From the NCBI RefSeq assembly GCF_005871165.1, contig NZ_SWKP01000003.1:1-64000 (forward strand): a DNA stretch of 64,000 bases, given 5' to 3'. The DNA comes from Maricaulis alexandrii (GTDB taxonomy: Bacteria > Pseudomonadota > Alphaproteobacteria > Caulobacterales > Maricaulaceae). Shown one piece after another: positions 16,207 through 23,868 of the stretch. The notes below the pieces were generated by a model. That model saw only the letters and a list, made by a program, of their open reading frames with translations. It was not told the DNA's origin and made no database searches. The position numbers and the translations under genes are program-made. Each line of letters opens with the position of its first letter. Position 1 is the first letter of the stretch.

Positions 16207-17689
16207 CACCTATACCCTGCCGGGCGCGACCGGTGACTGGGAAGTCGTGATGGGTCTGGAAATCCATGCCCAGGTCGTCTCCCAGGCGAAACTCTTCTCC
16301 GGCGCGGCGACCGCCTTCGGTGCTGCTCCGAACACCCAGGTCTCCCTGGTCGATGCGGCCATGCCGGGCATGCTGCCCGTGATCAATGAGCATGTCGTCG
16401 AGCAGGCGGTGAAGACCGGTCTCGGCCTCAATGCGCAGATCAATACCTGGTCGCGCTTTGACCGGAAGAATTATTTCTACCCGGACCTGCCGCAGGGCTA
16501 TCAGATCTCCCAGTTCCAATTCCCGATCGTGGGCGAGGGCGAGATCGAGTGCGAGCGCGATGACGGTTCCCGTTTCACCGTGCGCATCGAGCGCCTCCAC
16601 CTGGAACAGGATGCCGGCAAGTCGATCCACGATCTGGATCCGAACTCCACCTATGTCGACCTCAACCGGTCCGGCGTGGCGCTGATGGAGATTGTCTCCA
16701 AACCCGATATCCGCTCGCCCGACGAGGCCTCGGCCTATGTCTCCAAGCTGCGCACAATCCTGCGCTATCTGGGCACGTGCGGCGGCGACATGGAAAAGGG
16801 CCAGCTGCGGGCCGATGTGAACGTGTCCGTGTGCAAGCCGGGCGCTTACGAAAAATTCCGCGAGACGGGCGATTTCTCCCATCTGGGCACGCGCTGCGAG
16901 ATCAAGAATGTGAACTCGCTCCGCTTCATCCGCCAGGCCATTGAATACGAGGCCCAGCGCCAGATCGACATCATCGAGGAAGGCGGCAAGATCGATCAGG
17001 AGACCCGCCTGTTCGACGCCAATACCGGTGTGACCCGCTCCATGCGCTCCAAGGAAGAAGCCCACGATTACCGCTACTTCCCAGACCCCGATCTCCTGCC
17101 GCTGGAACTCCAGCAGGACTGGATCGACCAGATCCGCGTCAATCTGCCGGAACTGCCGGATGCCAAGCGCGAACGTTTCGTCTCCGAAATGGGCCTGTCC
17201 GAGTATGACGCCTCCGTGCTGGCCGCCGACAAGGACCGGGCCGCCTATTTCGAGGAAGTCGCCGAGGGCCGCGACGCGAAACTGGCCTCCAACTGGGTCA
17301 ATAACGAGCTCTATGGCCGCCTCAACAAGGAAGGCCTGACCATCACCGACTGCCCGGTCTCCGCCGCGCAGATGAGTGGTCTGGTCGGCCTGATTGAGGA
17401 CAAGACCATTTCCGGCAAGATCGCCAAGGATGTGTTCGAAATCCTCTGGGCCGAGGGCGGTGATCCGGCCAAGATCGTCGAGGATCGCGGCCTCAAACAG
17501 GTCACCGATACCGGCGCCATCGAAGCCGTCATCGACCAACTCATCGCCGACAATCCCGACCAGGCTGCCTCCGTGAAGGAAAAGCCCAAGGCCATGGGCT
17601 GGTTCGTCGGCCAGGTCATGAAAGCCATGCAAGGCAAGGCCAACCCGCAAGCCGTGAACGAGATCCTGCAGAAGAAGCTGTTGGGGTAG
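16196..17689 (+). CDS. gatB: Asp/Glu-tRNA amidotransferase subunit B
   Basis: 497 residues from the ATG at 16196, chosen because GAGG lies 9 bases upstream; an in-frame ATG at 16187 would add MTK. GatB binds and phosphorylates the misacylated tRNA end. It shows [44 protein letters not shown], the catalytic cradle with [17 protein letters not shown], and [10 protein letters not shown]. The C-terminal YqeY/GAD-like tail includes [20 protein letters not shown] and [13 protein letters not shown]. Its start overlaps the preceding small gene by 11 bases. Confidence 0.96.
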   Translation: MSADTYTLPGATGDWEVVMGLEIHAQVVSQAKLFSGAATAFGAAPNTQVSLVDAAMPGMLPVINEHVVEQAVKTGLGLNAQINTWSRFDRKNYFYPDLPQGYQISQFQFPIVGEGEIECERDDGSRFTVRIERLHLEQDAGKSIHDLDPNSTYVDLNRSGVALMEIVSKPDIRSPDEASAYVSKLRTILRYLGTCGGDMEKGQLRADVNVSVCKPGAYEKFRETGDFSHLGTRCEIKNVNSLRFIRQAIEYEAQRQIDIIEEGGKIDQETRLFDANTGVTRSMRSKEEAHDYRYFPDPDLLPLELQQDWIDQIRVNLPELPDAKRERFVSEMGLSEYDASVLAADKDRAAYFEEVAEGRDAKLASNWVNNELYGRLNKEGLTITDCPVSAAQMSGLVGLIEDKTISGKIAKDVFEILWAEGGDPAKIVEDRGLKQVTDTGAIEAVIDQLIADNPDQAASVKEKPKAMGWFVGQVMKAMQGKANPQAVNEILQKKLLG

Positions 17690-17691
17690 GG

Positions 17692-18150
17692 GTGTCAAAG
17701 CGCGATACGCTCCTGCCCTATCAATGGGGGTGTGTATTGCTGGTCTCCGCCGTGTTGGCTGGAGGTGGTGGAGTCCTTTATGCGGTAGACCCGGATTGGT
17801 CATCTGGACCCAACGTTGTCGCCGCAGCCGCGGCGCTGGCATTTGGACAAATTGCAGGCTCGGTCTTTTTTGCCGATCTCGGAATTTCAATATTCAATAT
17901 TCGATTTCGACGGCGTCCGCGCGACGCCCATTTCTACAAGCGGCGGGCCGTCATCGGTGCCTTGGCTTTTGGCTTTTTCGGATGTCTGTCTATGACGGCG
18001 TTATGGCTTTCCGGAGAGGCCAGGGGCGAGGCGATCGCTTTCGGGATGATCGCAGGTGTGATGCTCGGTGCGCTTTTCGGATTTGCGGCCAGCAAAATGT
18101 TTGCGGTCGTTGTTGGCGTGGAGCCGCCGGGCCGACCGCCTGCATCCTGA
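17692..18150 (+). CDS. hypothetical four-helix membrane protein
   Basis: 152 residues starting at a GTG 2 bases after the gatB stop. Hydrophobic segments lie at about 13-31, 42-64, 84-104 and 112-138, with a basic loop RFRRRPRDAHFYKRR between the second and third. No motif is recognised. The codon mix is slightly more AT-rich than gatB. It may be read through from gatB since no terminator is visible between them. A hydrophilic C-terminus (EPPGRPPAS) ends it. Confidence 0.5.
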   Translation: MSKRDTLLPYQWGCVLLVSAVLAGGGGVLYAVDPDWSSGPNVVAAAAALAFGQIAGSVFFADLGISIFNIRFRRRPRDAHFYKRRAVIGALAFGFFGCLSMTALWLSGEARGEAIAFGMIAGVMLGALFGFAASKMFAVVVGVEPPGRPPAS

Positions 18151-18243
18151 TCTATTCGCGCCTACGCCTGCATATCCTGCCGGACCAGGTTCCATGCCCC
18201 GCTTCCGCGGGGTGACCGACCGGGATGACAAGACCAGTCAGCT

Positions 18244-18864
18244 TCAGTGGCGGTACGTGCCGGTGACAATCCAGGCGCCCGCTTCATCGCGCTCGACGCG
18301 ATAGCTCTGCCCCCGCGGCATGCAGACATGTCCACACGCGCCATCGACCGCTTCCGGGTTGATGACGAGCTGCACGACGGACAGGCCCCGATTGGGGGCC
18401 ATATAGACACGGCTGGGATTGATGAAAGCGACGAGATGCTCGCCTGAGAGGGTGGCCGTTTCGCCGCCCTGCCATATCCAGGCTCGTCCGTCGGCGGCGG
18501 ATCGCGCCTCGATTGGCTGCCAGTCGGTGGCACGAGACCAAGTGCAGGCCAGAAGATCCTGCTCCGGTTCGGCGATGAAAGCTTCGTCGGACAGTGCGCT
18601 GCTCGCACGCCGCGTTGGTTGATCGGTCGGGCGCCAGGCTGACCAGGCGGGAAACGCTGGCGCTGGATCGCTTGCGTGGGAGAGGACGATGAAAGGCGGC
18701 AGAGGACCGGTCGCGCCTGCGAGTTCGGCTGAGACATGTTCCAGCACGGCATCGTAGACGGCACAGGATGCGGTTTCTTCTCCCGCATAGCCCGGCGAAT
18801 CCGGCGCGCAGGCCTGGAGTAGGCTTGCGATGACGATCAGCGCGGATATCAAAAGCGATTTCAT
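18244..18864 (-). CDS. hypothetical lipoprotein
   Basis: 206 residues. The N-terminus MKSLLISALIVIASLLQAC is a lipoprotein signal with lipobox LLQAC and Ala/Pro after it, so the product is probably an envelope lipoprotein. The mature part has no recognised domain. It contains LLACTWSRATDWQPI, WIWQGGETATLSGEHLVAFINPSRVY and a C-terminal CGHVCMPRGQSYRVERDEAG section whose two cysteines could form a disulfide. It faces gatB's downstream gene convergently. Function unknown. Confidence 0.55.
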   Translation of the reverse strand: MKSLLISALIVIASLLQACAPDSPGYAGEETASCAVYDAVLEHVSAELAGATGPLPPFIVLSHASDPAPAFPAWSAWRPTDQPTRRASSALSDEAFIAEPEQDLLACTWSRATDWQPIEARSAADGRAWIWQGGETATLSGEHLVAFINPSRVYMAPNRGLSVVQLVINPEAVDGACGHVCMPRGQSYRVERDEAGAWIVTGTYRH

Positions 18865-18940
18865 GCCTGACAGTTAGGATGGTGCTGGCTCGAATGCCAG
18901 TTCGGTCAAGGTTTTCAGGTCACGCCAAAGCTCCATCCCA

Positions 18941-18990
18941 CACCCTCTCCCTCGGGGAGAGGGTGGCGCGCATGCGCCGGGTGAGGGGCT
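18941..18990. repeat. REP-like palindromic repeat
   Basis: CACCCTCTCCCTCGGGGAG continues into AGGGTGGCGCGC, giving a CACCCTCTCCC/GGGAGAGGGTG inverted repeat with a two-base centre. GCGCGCATGCGCCGGGTGAGGGG follows. It is a further copy of the repeat family seen at 0.13 and 12.1-12.7 kb, lying between the lipoprotein and MscS genes. Confidence 0.7.
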
Positions 18991-19093
18991 GCCGCGGAAG
19001 CGGCTCACCAAGGACCACCCCGACCACTCCCGCCTAGCCCCGTCACCTCCACCATGCTAACCCTCTCAAAACCCTGAGATTGCCGGAGCGGTT

Positions 19094-20464
19094 ATGCGCA
19101 CACCCCAGGATGACAGTGCCCTTGATGAACTCCTGCCGACCGAGGCGTTGCAGGAGCAGGTGCAGGCACTGATCGATTGGGCGCTGGCGACGGCGACGGA
19201 TATCAATGTCGCGCTGCAGCTGGGCCTGGTCCTGGTGGCCTTCATTCCCGCCCTGATCTTCGGTCCGCGCCTGCGTCATGTGGTGGAAAGCCTGACGCGG
19301 GGACGGATCAAGAGCGGTCTGTCCCGCCGCCTTCTGACGGCGGGCATTGCCCTGGCCACGCCACTGGCCCTGTTGGCCGTTCTGGCGGTCGAGCGGGTCA
19401 TCCTGGGGGCCGTGGACCGGCCCATCCATCTGGTGGACGCGGCGATGAGCCTGATGACGGCCTGGCTGGTGATCCGCGCGGTCACCCTGGTCATCCGCTC
19501 GCGCTTCTGGTCGAAACTGGCCTTCTACATCGCCTGGCCGGTCGCCGCGCTGGACGTGTTCGGCCTGCTGGATGATGTCGTGGCCCAGATGCAGGCCCTG
19601 GCCATTCCGCTGGGCGAGACGGAGGATGGCGAGCCGGTCGATCTCTCCCTGTTCGACATCCTGCGCACCATGATCTATTTCGGCGCCCTGTTCTGGGCTG
19701 CCAGTTTCGCCGGCCGGGCGATCAATACCCAGCTGGAGCGCGCCGACGAGATCTCGCCGGCCCTGCGCGCCCTGATCGCCAAAGTGCTCGGCTTCGTCCT
19801 GCCCATCGTTGCGCTGCTGATCGCGCTTCAGCTGACCGGCTTCAACCTGGCCACGCTGGCGATCTTCTCCGGGGCCGTGGGTATCGGGGTCGGTCTGGGC
19901 CTGCAGAAGACGGTGGCCAATTTCGCCGCCGGTTTCACCCTGCTGGCCGACAAGTCGATCAAGCCGGGCGATGCGCTGGAAGTGGACGGCACATTCGGCT
20001 GGGTGACGGGCATGCAGTCGCGCTATGTCTCCATGCGCACGCGCGACGGCACGGAACACCTGATCCCGAACGAGCATTTCATCGCCAATGGCGTGATCAA
20101 CTGGTCCAAGTCGGACCGGATCGTGCGCATGCACGCGCCCTTCGGCGTGGCCTACGAGACCCGCGATCTCAAACGCGTCCAGCAATTGGCCATCGAGGCG
20201 GCGCAATCCGTCGAGCGGGTGGTGCCGGACAAGGAACCGGTCTGCAATCTCATGGAATACGGCGACAGCTCGGTGAATTTCGACCTGCGCTTTTGGATCT
20301 CCGATCCCCAGAACGGATTGTCCAATGTGCGCTCCGAAGTGCTGATGGCGATCTGGGAGGCCTTCCACGAAAACGGTGTGGAATTCCCGTATCCGCAGGT
20401 CGACGTCCACCTCAAGGACATGCCGGCCGGGGCCATCAAGCGCCTGGTCGAACCGCAGGACTGA
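19094..20464 (+). CDS. MscS-family mechanosensitive ion channel
   Basis: 456 residues. Several N-terminal helices (from about residue 40) precede the conserved MscS pore and beta domain. The pore helix is FSGAVGIGVGLGLQKTVANFAAGFTLLADKSIKPGDALEVD near 255-300, followed by GWVTGMQSRYVSMRTRDGTEHLIPNEHFIANGVINWS. A C-terminal alpha/beta cap follows, with a typical HENGVEFPYPQVDVHLK end. The protein would sit in the inner membrane and release solutes on hypo-osmotic shock. The longer N-terminus places it with the YnaI/YbdG-like members rather than minimal MscS. It is read as a single-gene unit. Confidence 0.92.
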   Translation: MRTPQDDSALDELLPTEALQEQVQALIDWALATATDINVALQLGLVLVAFIPALIFGPRLRHVVESLTRGRIKSGLSRRLLTAGIALATPLALLAVLAVERVILGAVDRPIHLVDAAMSLMTAWLVIRAVTLVIRSRFWSKLAFYIAWPVAALDVFGLLDDVVAQMQALAIPLGETEDGEPVDLSLFDILRTMIYFGALFWAASFAGRAINTQLERADEISPALRALIAKVLGFVLPIVALLIALQLTGFNLATLAIFSGAVGIGVGLGLQKTVANFAAGFTLLADKSIKPGDALEVDGTFGWVTGMQSRYVSMRTRDGTEHLIPNEHFIANGVINWSKSDRIVRMHAPFGVAYETRDLKRVQQLAIEAAQSVERVVPDKEPVCNLMEYGDSSVNFDLRFWISDPQNGLSNVRSEVLMAIWEAFHENGVEFPYPQVDVHLKDMPAGAIKRLVEPQD

Positions 20465-20483
20465 ACCGCTTCCCAAATCCGAA

Positions 20484-20590
20484 CAAAAAAAGGACGCGGA
20501 GATGGAGAGGGCTCCGCGTCCTAGCGTTCGTGCCTGGCAGACAGCAGGCCTCTCAGGTCCGACAGGCTTGCCGCAGGCACGAACATGCTT
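20484..20590 (-). ncRNA. candidate small RNA ending in an intrinsic terminator
   Basis: Read on the minus strand, an 11-bp perfect stem (GTTCGTGCCTG pairing with CAGGCACGAAC, plus-strand 20574-20584 with 20526-20536) encloses a 37-base loop that itself can fold. About 4 bases later comes a second 11-bp perfect stem (20512-20522 with 20491-20501) followed by seven U residues (20490-20484). This is a strong intrinsic terminator with no minus-strand gene to serve: the nearest one (SDR) has its own terminator at 20791-20842. I recognise no known RNA family, and the 5' end is a guess. Confidence 0.4.
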
Positions 20591-20790
20591 GATCGGGGAA
20601 ACCCTAGACGCGGTTTTTCGCGAAGAAAAATCAATTGCAGCTATAGCCGGTATCGAGGCGGCCAATAGGGCGTCTGCGAGAAACGCCGCATTTGTCGCTT
20701 GGCGTTAGTGATTGCGTAAAGCAACTCGTGGATGCTGTCCCGGTCTGAAGTCCGGGCGGAGGCACAGCCGACCCTGGCACAGCATTGAAC

Positions 20791-20842
20791 AAAAAAGACT
20801 GGCGGCGTGCAGGCTGAGGCCCGCACACCGCCTTTTTCTTTT
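20791..20842 (-). terminator. intrinsic terminator after the SDR gene (bidirectional shape)
   Basis: Stem GGCGGCGTGC (20801-20810) pairs with GCACACCGCC (20823-20832) with one G-U type mismatch. It has A6 on one side and T5CT5 on the other, so it can act in both directions. It lies about 50 bases past the SDR stop. Confidence 0.75.
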
Positions 20843-20892
20843 TGGGGGTGTCTGCAAACCGTGTTGGTGCGCTTTGCGGACTTTGCTGCCAT

Positions 20893-21612
20893 TCACCAGG
20901 GCGTTGCGCCATTCGGCTCCACGAAGCGACCGCTGACATCAGCCGTGAGAGCATACTCGGCGGGCAGCCGGGCACCTTCCTCAGCTGTCATCTCACCAAA
21001 CCCGGTTAGGTCGGTCTTGACGAAACCGGGGCTGACAGAGTTCACCTTAATGCCTCCCCCCTTCAGCTCTTCATGCAGCTGAATCGTCAGCATGTTCAAT
21101 GCCGCCTTGGAGGCATTATATCCGATGAAGCGCTGCGAGTAGTAAGGCGCATCCGGATTAGCGTTCTCGGTCAGGGAGCCCATGGAGCTCGACAGGTTCA
21201 CGATCCGAGCGTCCGGTGTGGCGCGCAGCAGGGGCAACATGGCCTGGGTCACTGCCAGTGCGCCGACGAAGTTGACCTCCATCACCCGGCGCACCGCCTC
21301 AAGAGAGGCCCTGCCGGGGGCTGCGTCGCCAAAATCAAAGATGCCGGCATTGTTGACGAGGATATCCAATCGACCAAAACGCGCTTTGATCGCCGCAGCA
21401 GCGGCAGCGATTGTCTCGGCGTCGTCAAGGTCGAGATGGAGGCATTCGGCACTGAACCCCTCGTTCATCAATGTCGCGGCAGCGGAGTCCCCCCGCGCCT
21501 TGTCGCGGCTTCCCAGCAGGACATGAACGCCCGCCTCACCCAGCTTCCGAGCCGTTTCGAAGCCAATTCCCTTGTTGGCGCCGGTCACCAGCGCGATGCG
21601 TTTCTGGGTCAT
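20893..21612 (-). CDS. short-chain dehydrogenase/reductase
   Basis: 239 residues, the classical SDR length. The cofactor motif TGANKGIGFETARKLG is near residue 10 (TGxxxGIG), NNAG is at DILVNNAGIFDFG, and the catalytic tetrad is visible with S in VNLSSSMGSL and Y/K in FIGYNASKAALN. VNSVSPGFVKTDLTGF is the usual C-terminal cofactor segment. It likely uses NADP(H). The substrate is unknown, and the layout resembles plant carbonyl-reductase-like SDRs. It is divergent from a TetR regulator 64 bases away, which probably controls it. Confidence 0.9.
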   Translation of the reverse strand: MTQKRIALVTGANKGIGFETARKLGEAGVHVLLGSRDKARGDSAAATLMNEGFSAECLHLDLDDAETIAAAAAAIKARFGRLDILVNNAGIFDFGDAAPGRASLEAVRRVMEVNFVGALAVTQAMLPLLRATPDARIVNLSSSMGSLTENANPDAPYYSQRFIGYNASKAALNMLTIQLHEELKGGGIKVNSVSPGFVKTDLTGFGEMTAEEGARLPAEYALTADVSGRFVEPNGATPW

Positions 21613-21618
21613 AAGTCT

Positions 21619-21654
21619 TTCCTTTTGTTCTGGTAAGCCAGATATATGAAGGAA
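21619..21654. promoter_or_regulatory. candidate TetR operator between SDR and tetR genes
   Basis: Within the 64-base divergent region a nested inverted repeat is visible. TCTGG (21629-21633) pairs with CCAGA (21638-21642) around TAAG, flanked by TTCCTT (21619-21624) and AAGGAA (21649-21654). The position, overlapping both likely promoters, fits autorepression by the adjacent TetR protein. This is inferred from sequence symmetry only. Confidence 0.45.
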
Positions 21655-21676
21655 TATTCAGTTTTGGGATTCGCAT

Positions 21677-22303
21677 ATGTCGAAGCATTCACCAAGCGCA
21701 CTCAAGCCCAGGAAAACACCGTCACAATCGCGGTCACGTGTGACTGTGGACGCGATATTCGAGGCGACGATTCAGGTTTTGCTGAAGCAGGGCATGGCTG
21801 GCCTGACAACCACGTCGGTTGCGGAGCGTGCCGGCGTCTCGGTGGGCACCATGTATCAGTATTTTCCGAACAAGCAGGCCCTTGTCTATGCGTTGAACGA
21901 GCGGTTCCTCACCAGGCTGGCGGAGAAAGTGGAAGATACCTGCGCAGGTATGGCGGGTCGCCGGGCTTGCGAGGGCGCCGAGGCCCTGATCGACACGTAT
22001 TGGTCCGTGAAGACTGAACGGATGGAATTGACCCACGCGCTCTATCGATCCGTGGCAGAGCTGGACAACGACGCGCTCGTGCAGGACTTCGCCGCGCGTG
22101 TGGACAGGGCAACCGAGGGAATGTTTCGCGCCTGCCCGGATCTGTCCACCGGAGACATTGACCAGATCAACTTGTCTCTGACGGCTGTGATCTACGGCAC
22201 CGTCCGCAATGCCTTCGAGCGAGGGCTGGAACAGGAGAATATCTCGGCGCTGAAGTCCGACCTCAAGGCGATGTGCCGCGCCTACCTGTCATCTGTGAAA
22301 TGA
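21677..22303 (+). CDS. TetR-family transcriptional regulator
   Basis: 208 residues. The N-terminal HTH domain covers about 20-70: RVTVDAIFEATIQVLLKQG, then TTSVAERAGVSVGTMYQYFPNKQALVYAL, which is the standard TetR recognition helix. The helical C-terminal ligand domain is unspecific (TYWSVKTERMELTHALYRSVAELD). It is divergent from the SDR gene with an inverted repeat between them, so it most likely represses both. The ligand is probably an aldehyde- or quinone-like electrophile given the SDR partner, but that is inference. Confidence 0.9.
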   Translation: MSKHSPSALKPRKTPSQSRSRVTVDAIFEATIQVLLKQGMAGLTTTSVAERAGVSVGTMYQYFPNKQALVYALNERFLTRLAEKVEDTCAGMAGRRACEGAEALIDTYWSVKTERMELTHALYRSVAELDNDALVQDFAARVDRATEGMFRACPDLSTGDIDQINLSLTAVIYGTVRNAFERGLEQENISALKSDLKAMCRAYLSSVK

Positions 22304-22362
22304 ACAGGCACCCGAGACTTGGTCGGCTATGGGCTCGGGCAGACCACTGTTCGACACCTCGT

Positions 22363-22628
22363 CTACAATGTACGGACAATCTCCGCCGGGCGCAAAACCG
22401 CCAGCCGCACCTCCAGCCAGCGGATGTAGCCGCTGAGGTTCTTTGTGGCTGGTCCGCAGAAGCGCTTGATGAACCTTTTTTTTAATCTTGGATAGCCCGT
22501 ACTTCGATCTCCGAGATTGCCTCGGTCTTCTGTCGGAGAACCCTGATCTTCGACTGGGCATCCTCGATCTGGGCCGGGTGCAGGCGGTCGAGGGCATCGA
22601 GAAACTGGCGAAAATCGTGGTGCAGCAT
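22363..22628 (-). pseudogene. IS1595-type transposase remnant with internal deletion
   Basis: The 5' part (22628-22482) encodes MLHHDFRQFLDALDRLHPAQ, then DAQSKIRVLRQKTEAISEIE and RAIQD. I recognise this as the start of an IS1595-family (ISXO2-like) transposase just before its zinc ribbon. In another frame the 3' part (about 22480-22363) encodes FIKRFCGPATKNLSGYIRW and a LRPAEIV end, which matches the C-terminus of the same transposase family. The zinc ribbon and DDE core are missing. The join is at a run of eight A residues (T8 on the plus strand near 22479-22486). The element is inactive. Confidence 0.6.
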
Positions 22629-22741
22629 GCGTATCCTCTGCGAAAAAGCCGAGTGATATAGGCCCTTCTGCGAAATCAGGAAGCGCACCGACACGGTTTG
22701 CGGACATCCCTTTCTTTTTGCCTAAGCCGCGCTGGCCCGGC

Positions 22742-23692
22742 CTATTTCAGCAGGCCGATCTCGCGCAGGCGCTGGTTCAGATAGTCATTGGCCCGCATCG
22801 GCTCGGGATATTTGTCCGGATTGTCCGGCCCGGCACAGCCCGGCAGGGTCTCGATCATGTAGTCCGGCCGGTAGTGCAGGAAGAAGGGCATGGAATAGCG
22901 CGAATGATCCGTGCGGGCGCCCTTGGGATTGATCACCCGGTGCTGGGTGGAGGGCAGGACATCATTGGTCGAGCGGGCCAGCATGTCGCCCATATTGACC
23001 ACCAGACAGCCCGGCGGCGGGTTCATGTCGATCCATTCACCGTCGCGCGTCTTGACCTGCAGGCCCGGTTCCTCGGCGCCCAGCAGCAGCGTGATCGTGT
23101 TGATGTCGCCATGGGCCTCGGCGCGGATCGAGCCGCCCGGATCGCCCTGGACCGGCGGATAGTGCAGAAGGCGCATGACGGAATTGCCGTCCTTCACCTT
23201 GTCGTCGAAGAAGGTCTCTTCCAGGCCCAGATCCAGCGCGATGGCGCGCAGGATTTTCACGCCCAGTTCGTCAAAGGCCTGATATAGGCCGTGCACGGTC
23301 TCCAGCCAGCCATCGATTTCTTCCGGCACCACATTCGGTGCCATGTCCTCGGCATAGCGGTGACCGTCCGGCAGGTCGCGGCCGACATGCCAGAATTCCT
23401 TCAGGTCGACATGCTTGGCGTCCTTGGCGATCTCCTTGCCAAACGGCGTATAGCCGCGCGCCCCGCCGCCGCCCTCGATGAAGTATTTCATCTTGGTCGC
23501 TTCGGGCAGGGCAAAGAAGGCGGCCGCCTTCTTGTAGGCATCGGCAATCAGCGCCTCGTCCAGCCCGTGATCGGCGATGGCAGCAAAGCCGTATTCGCGG
23601 AAGCTGCGGCCCAGCTCCTTGGCGAAACGGGCCTTGTCACTGGCCTGCAGCGACATGGAAACGGGCGGAAAGCGGGAGAGCGTGTCAGTCAT
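22742..23692 (-). CDS. isopenicillin-N-synthase-like 2OG-Fe(II) dioxygenase
   Basis: 316 residues from the ATG at 23692. The N-terminal DIOX_N part (FAKELGRSFREYGFAAIADHGLDEALI) and C-terminal Fe/2OG domain are both present. The iron triad is visible as HGDINTITLL (H and D) and STQHRVINP (distal H), with RYSMPFFLH supplying the 2-oxoglutarate Arg. Soluble and of typical family length. The substrate is not predictable: relatives include IPNS, flavonol-type and nucleobase dioxygenases. It stands alone and is divergent from the large unknown gene at 23869. Confidence 0.88.
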   Translation of the reverse strand: MTDTLSRFPPVSMSLQASDKARFAKELGRSFREYGFAAIADHGLDEALIADAYKKAAAFFALPEATKMKYFIEGGGGARGYTPFGKEIAKDAKHVDLKEFWHVGRDLPDGHRYAEDMAPNVVPEEIDGWLETVHGLYQAFDELGVKILRAIALDLGLEETFFDDKVKDGNSVMRLLHYPPVQGDPGGSIRAEAHGDINTITLLLGAEEPGLQVKTRDGEWIDMNPPPGCLVVNMGDMLARSTNDVLPSTQHRVINPKGARTDHSRYSMPFFLHYRPDYMIETLPGCAGPDNPDKYPEPMRANDYLNQRLREIGLLK

Positions 23693-23868
23693 GAAGAGCC
23701 TGTTTGAAGTCCGGCGCATGGAATAGGGGTTCACCGGCGCTCTGCCAAGCGCCCAATGGTCGCAGTGACCCGCTGTCCACACGTGCCGGCAAAGCACTCG
23801 CCTGAGCGGTGCAAAGTCTTGCCCTGAAACCGGAACCACCTGAAATTGGCGCGGCAAGGGGGGAGCGG

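Noticed and set aside
20525-20590. Signal-recognition-particle RNA (ffs)
   Set aside because: CAGGTCCG and a following AGG recall the SRP core, but the GGAAGG-AGCAGC tetraloop and asymmetric loop are absent.
20641-20892. 83-codon minus-strand frame ending in TPYWPPRYRL
   Set aside because: It looks mildly protein-like near its end but has no good start or ribosome site and is crossed by a terminator hairpin with A/T runs.
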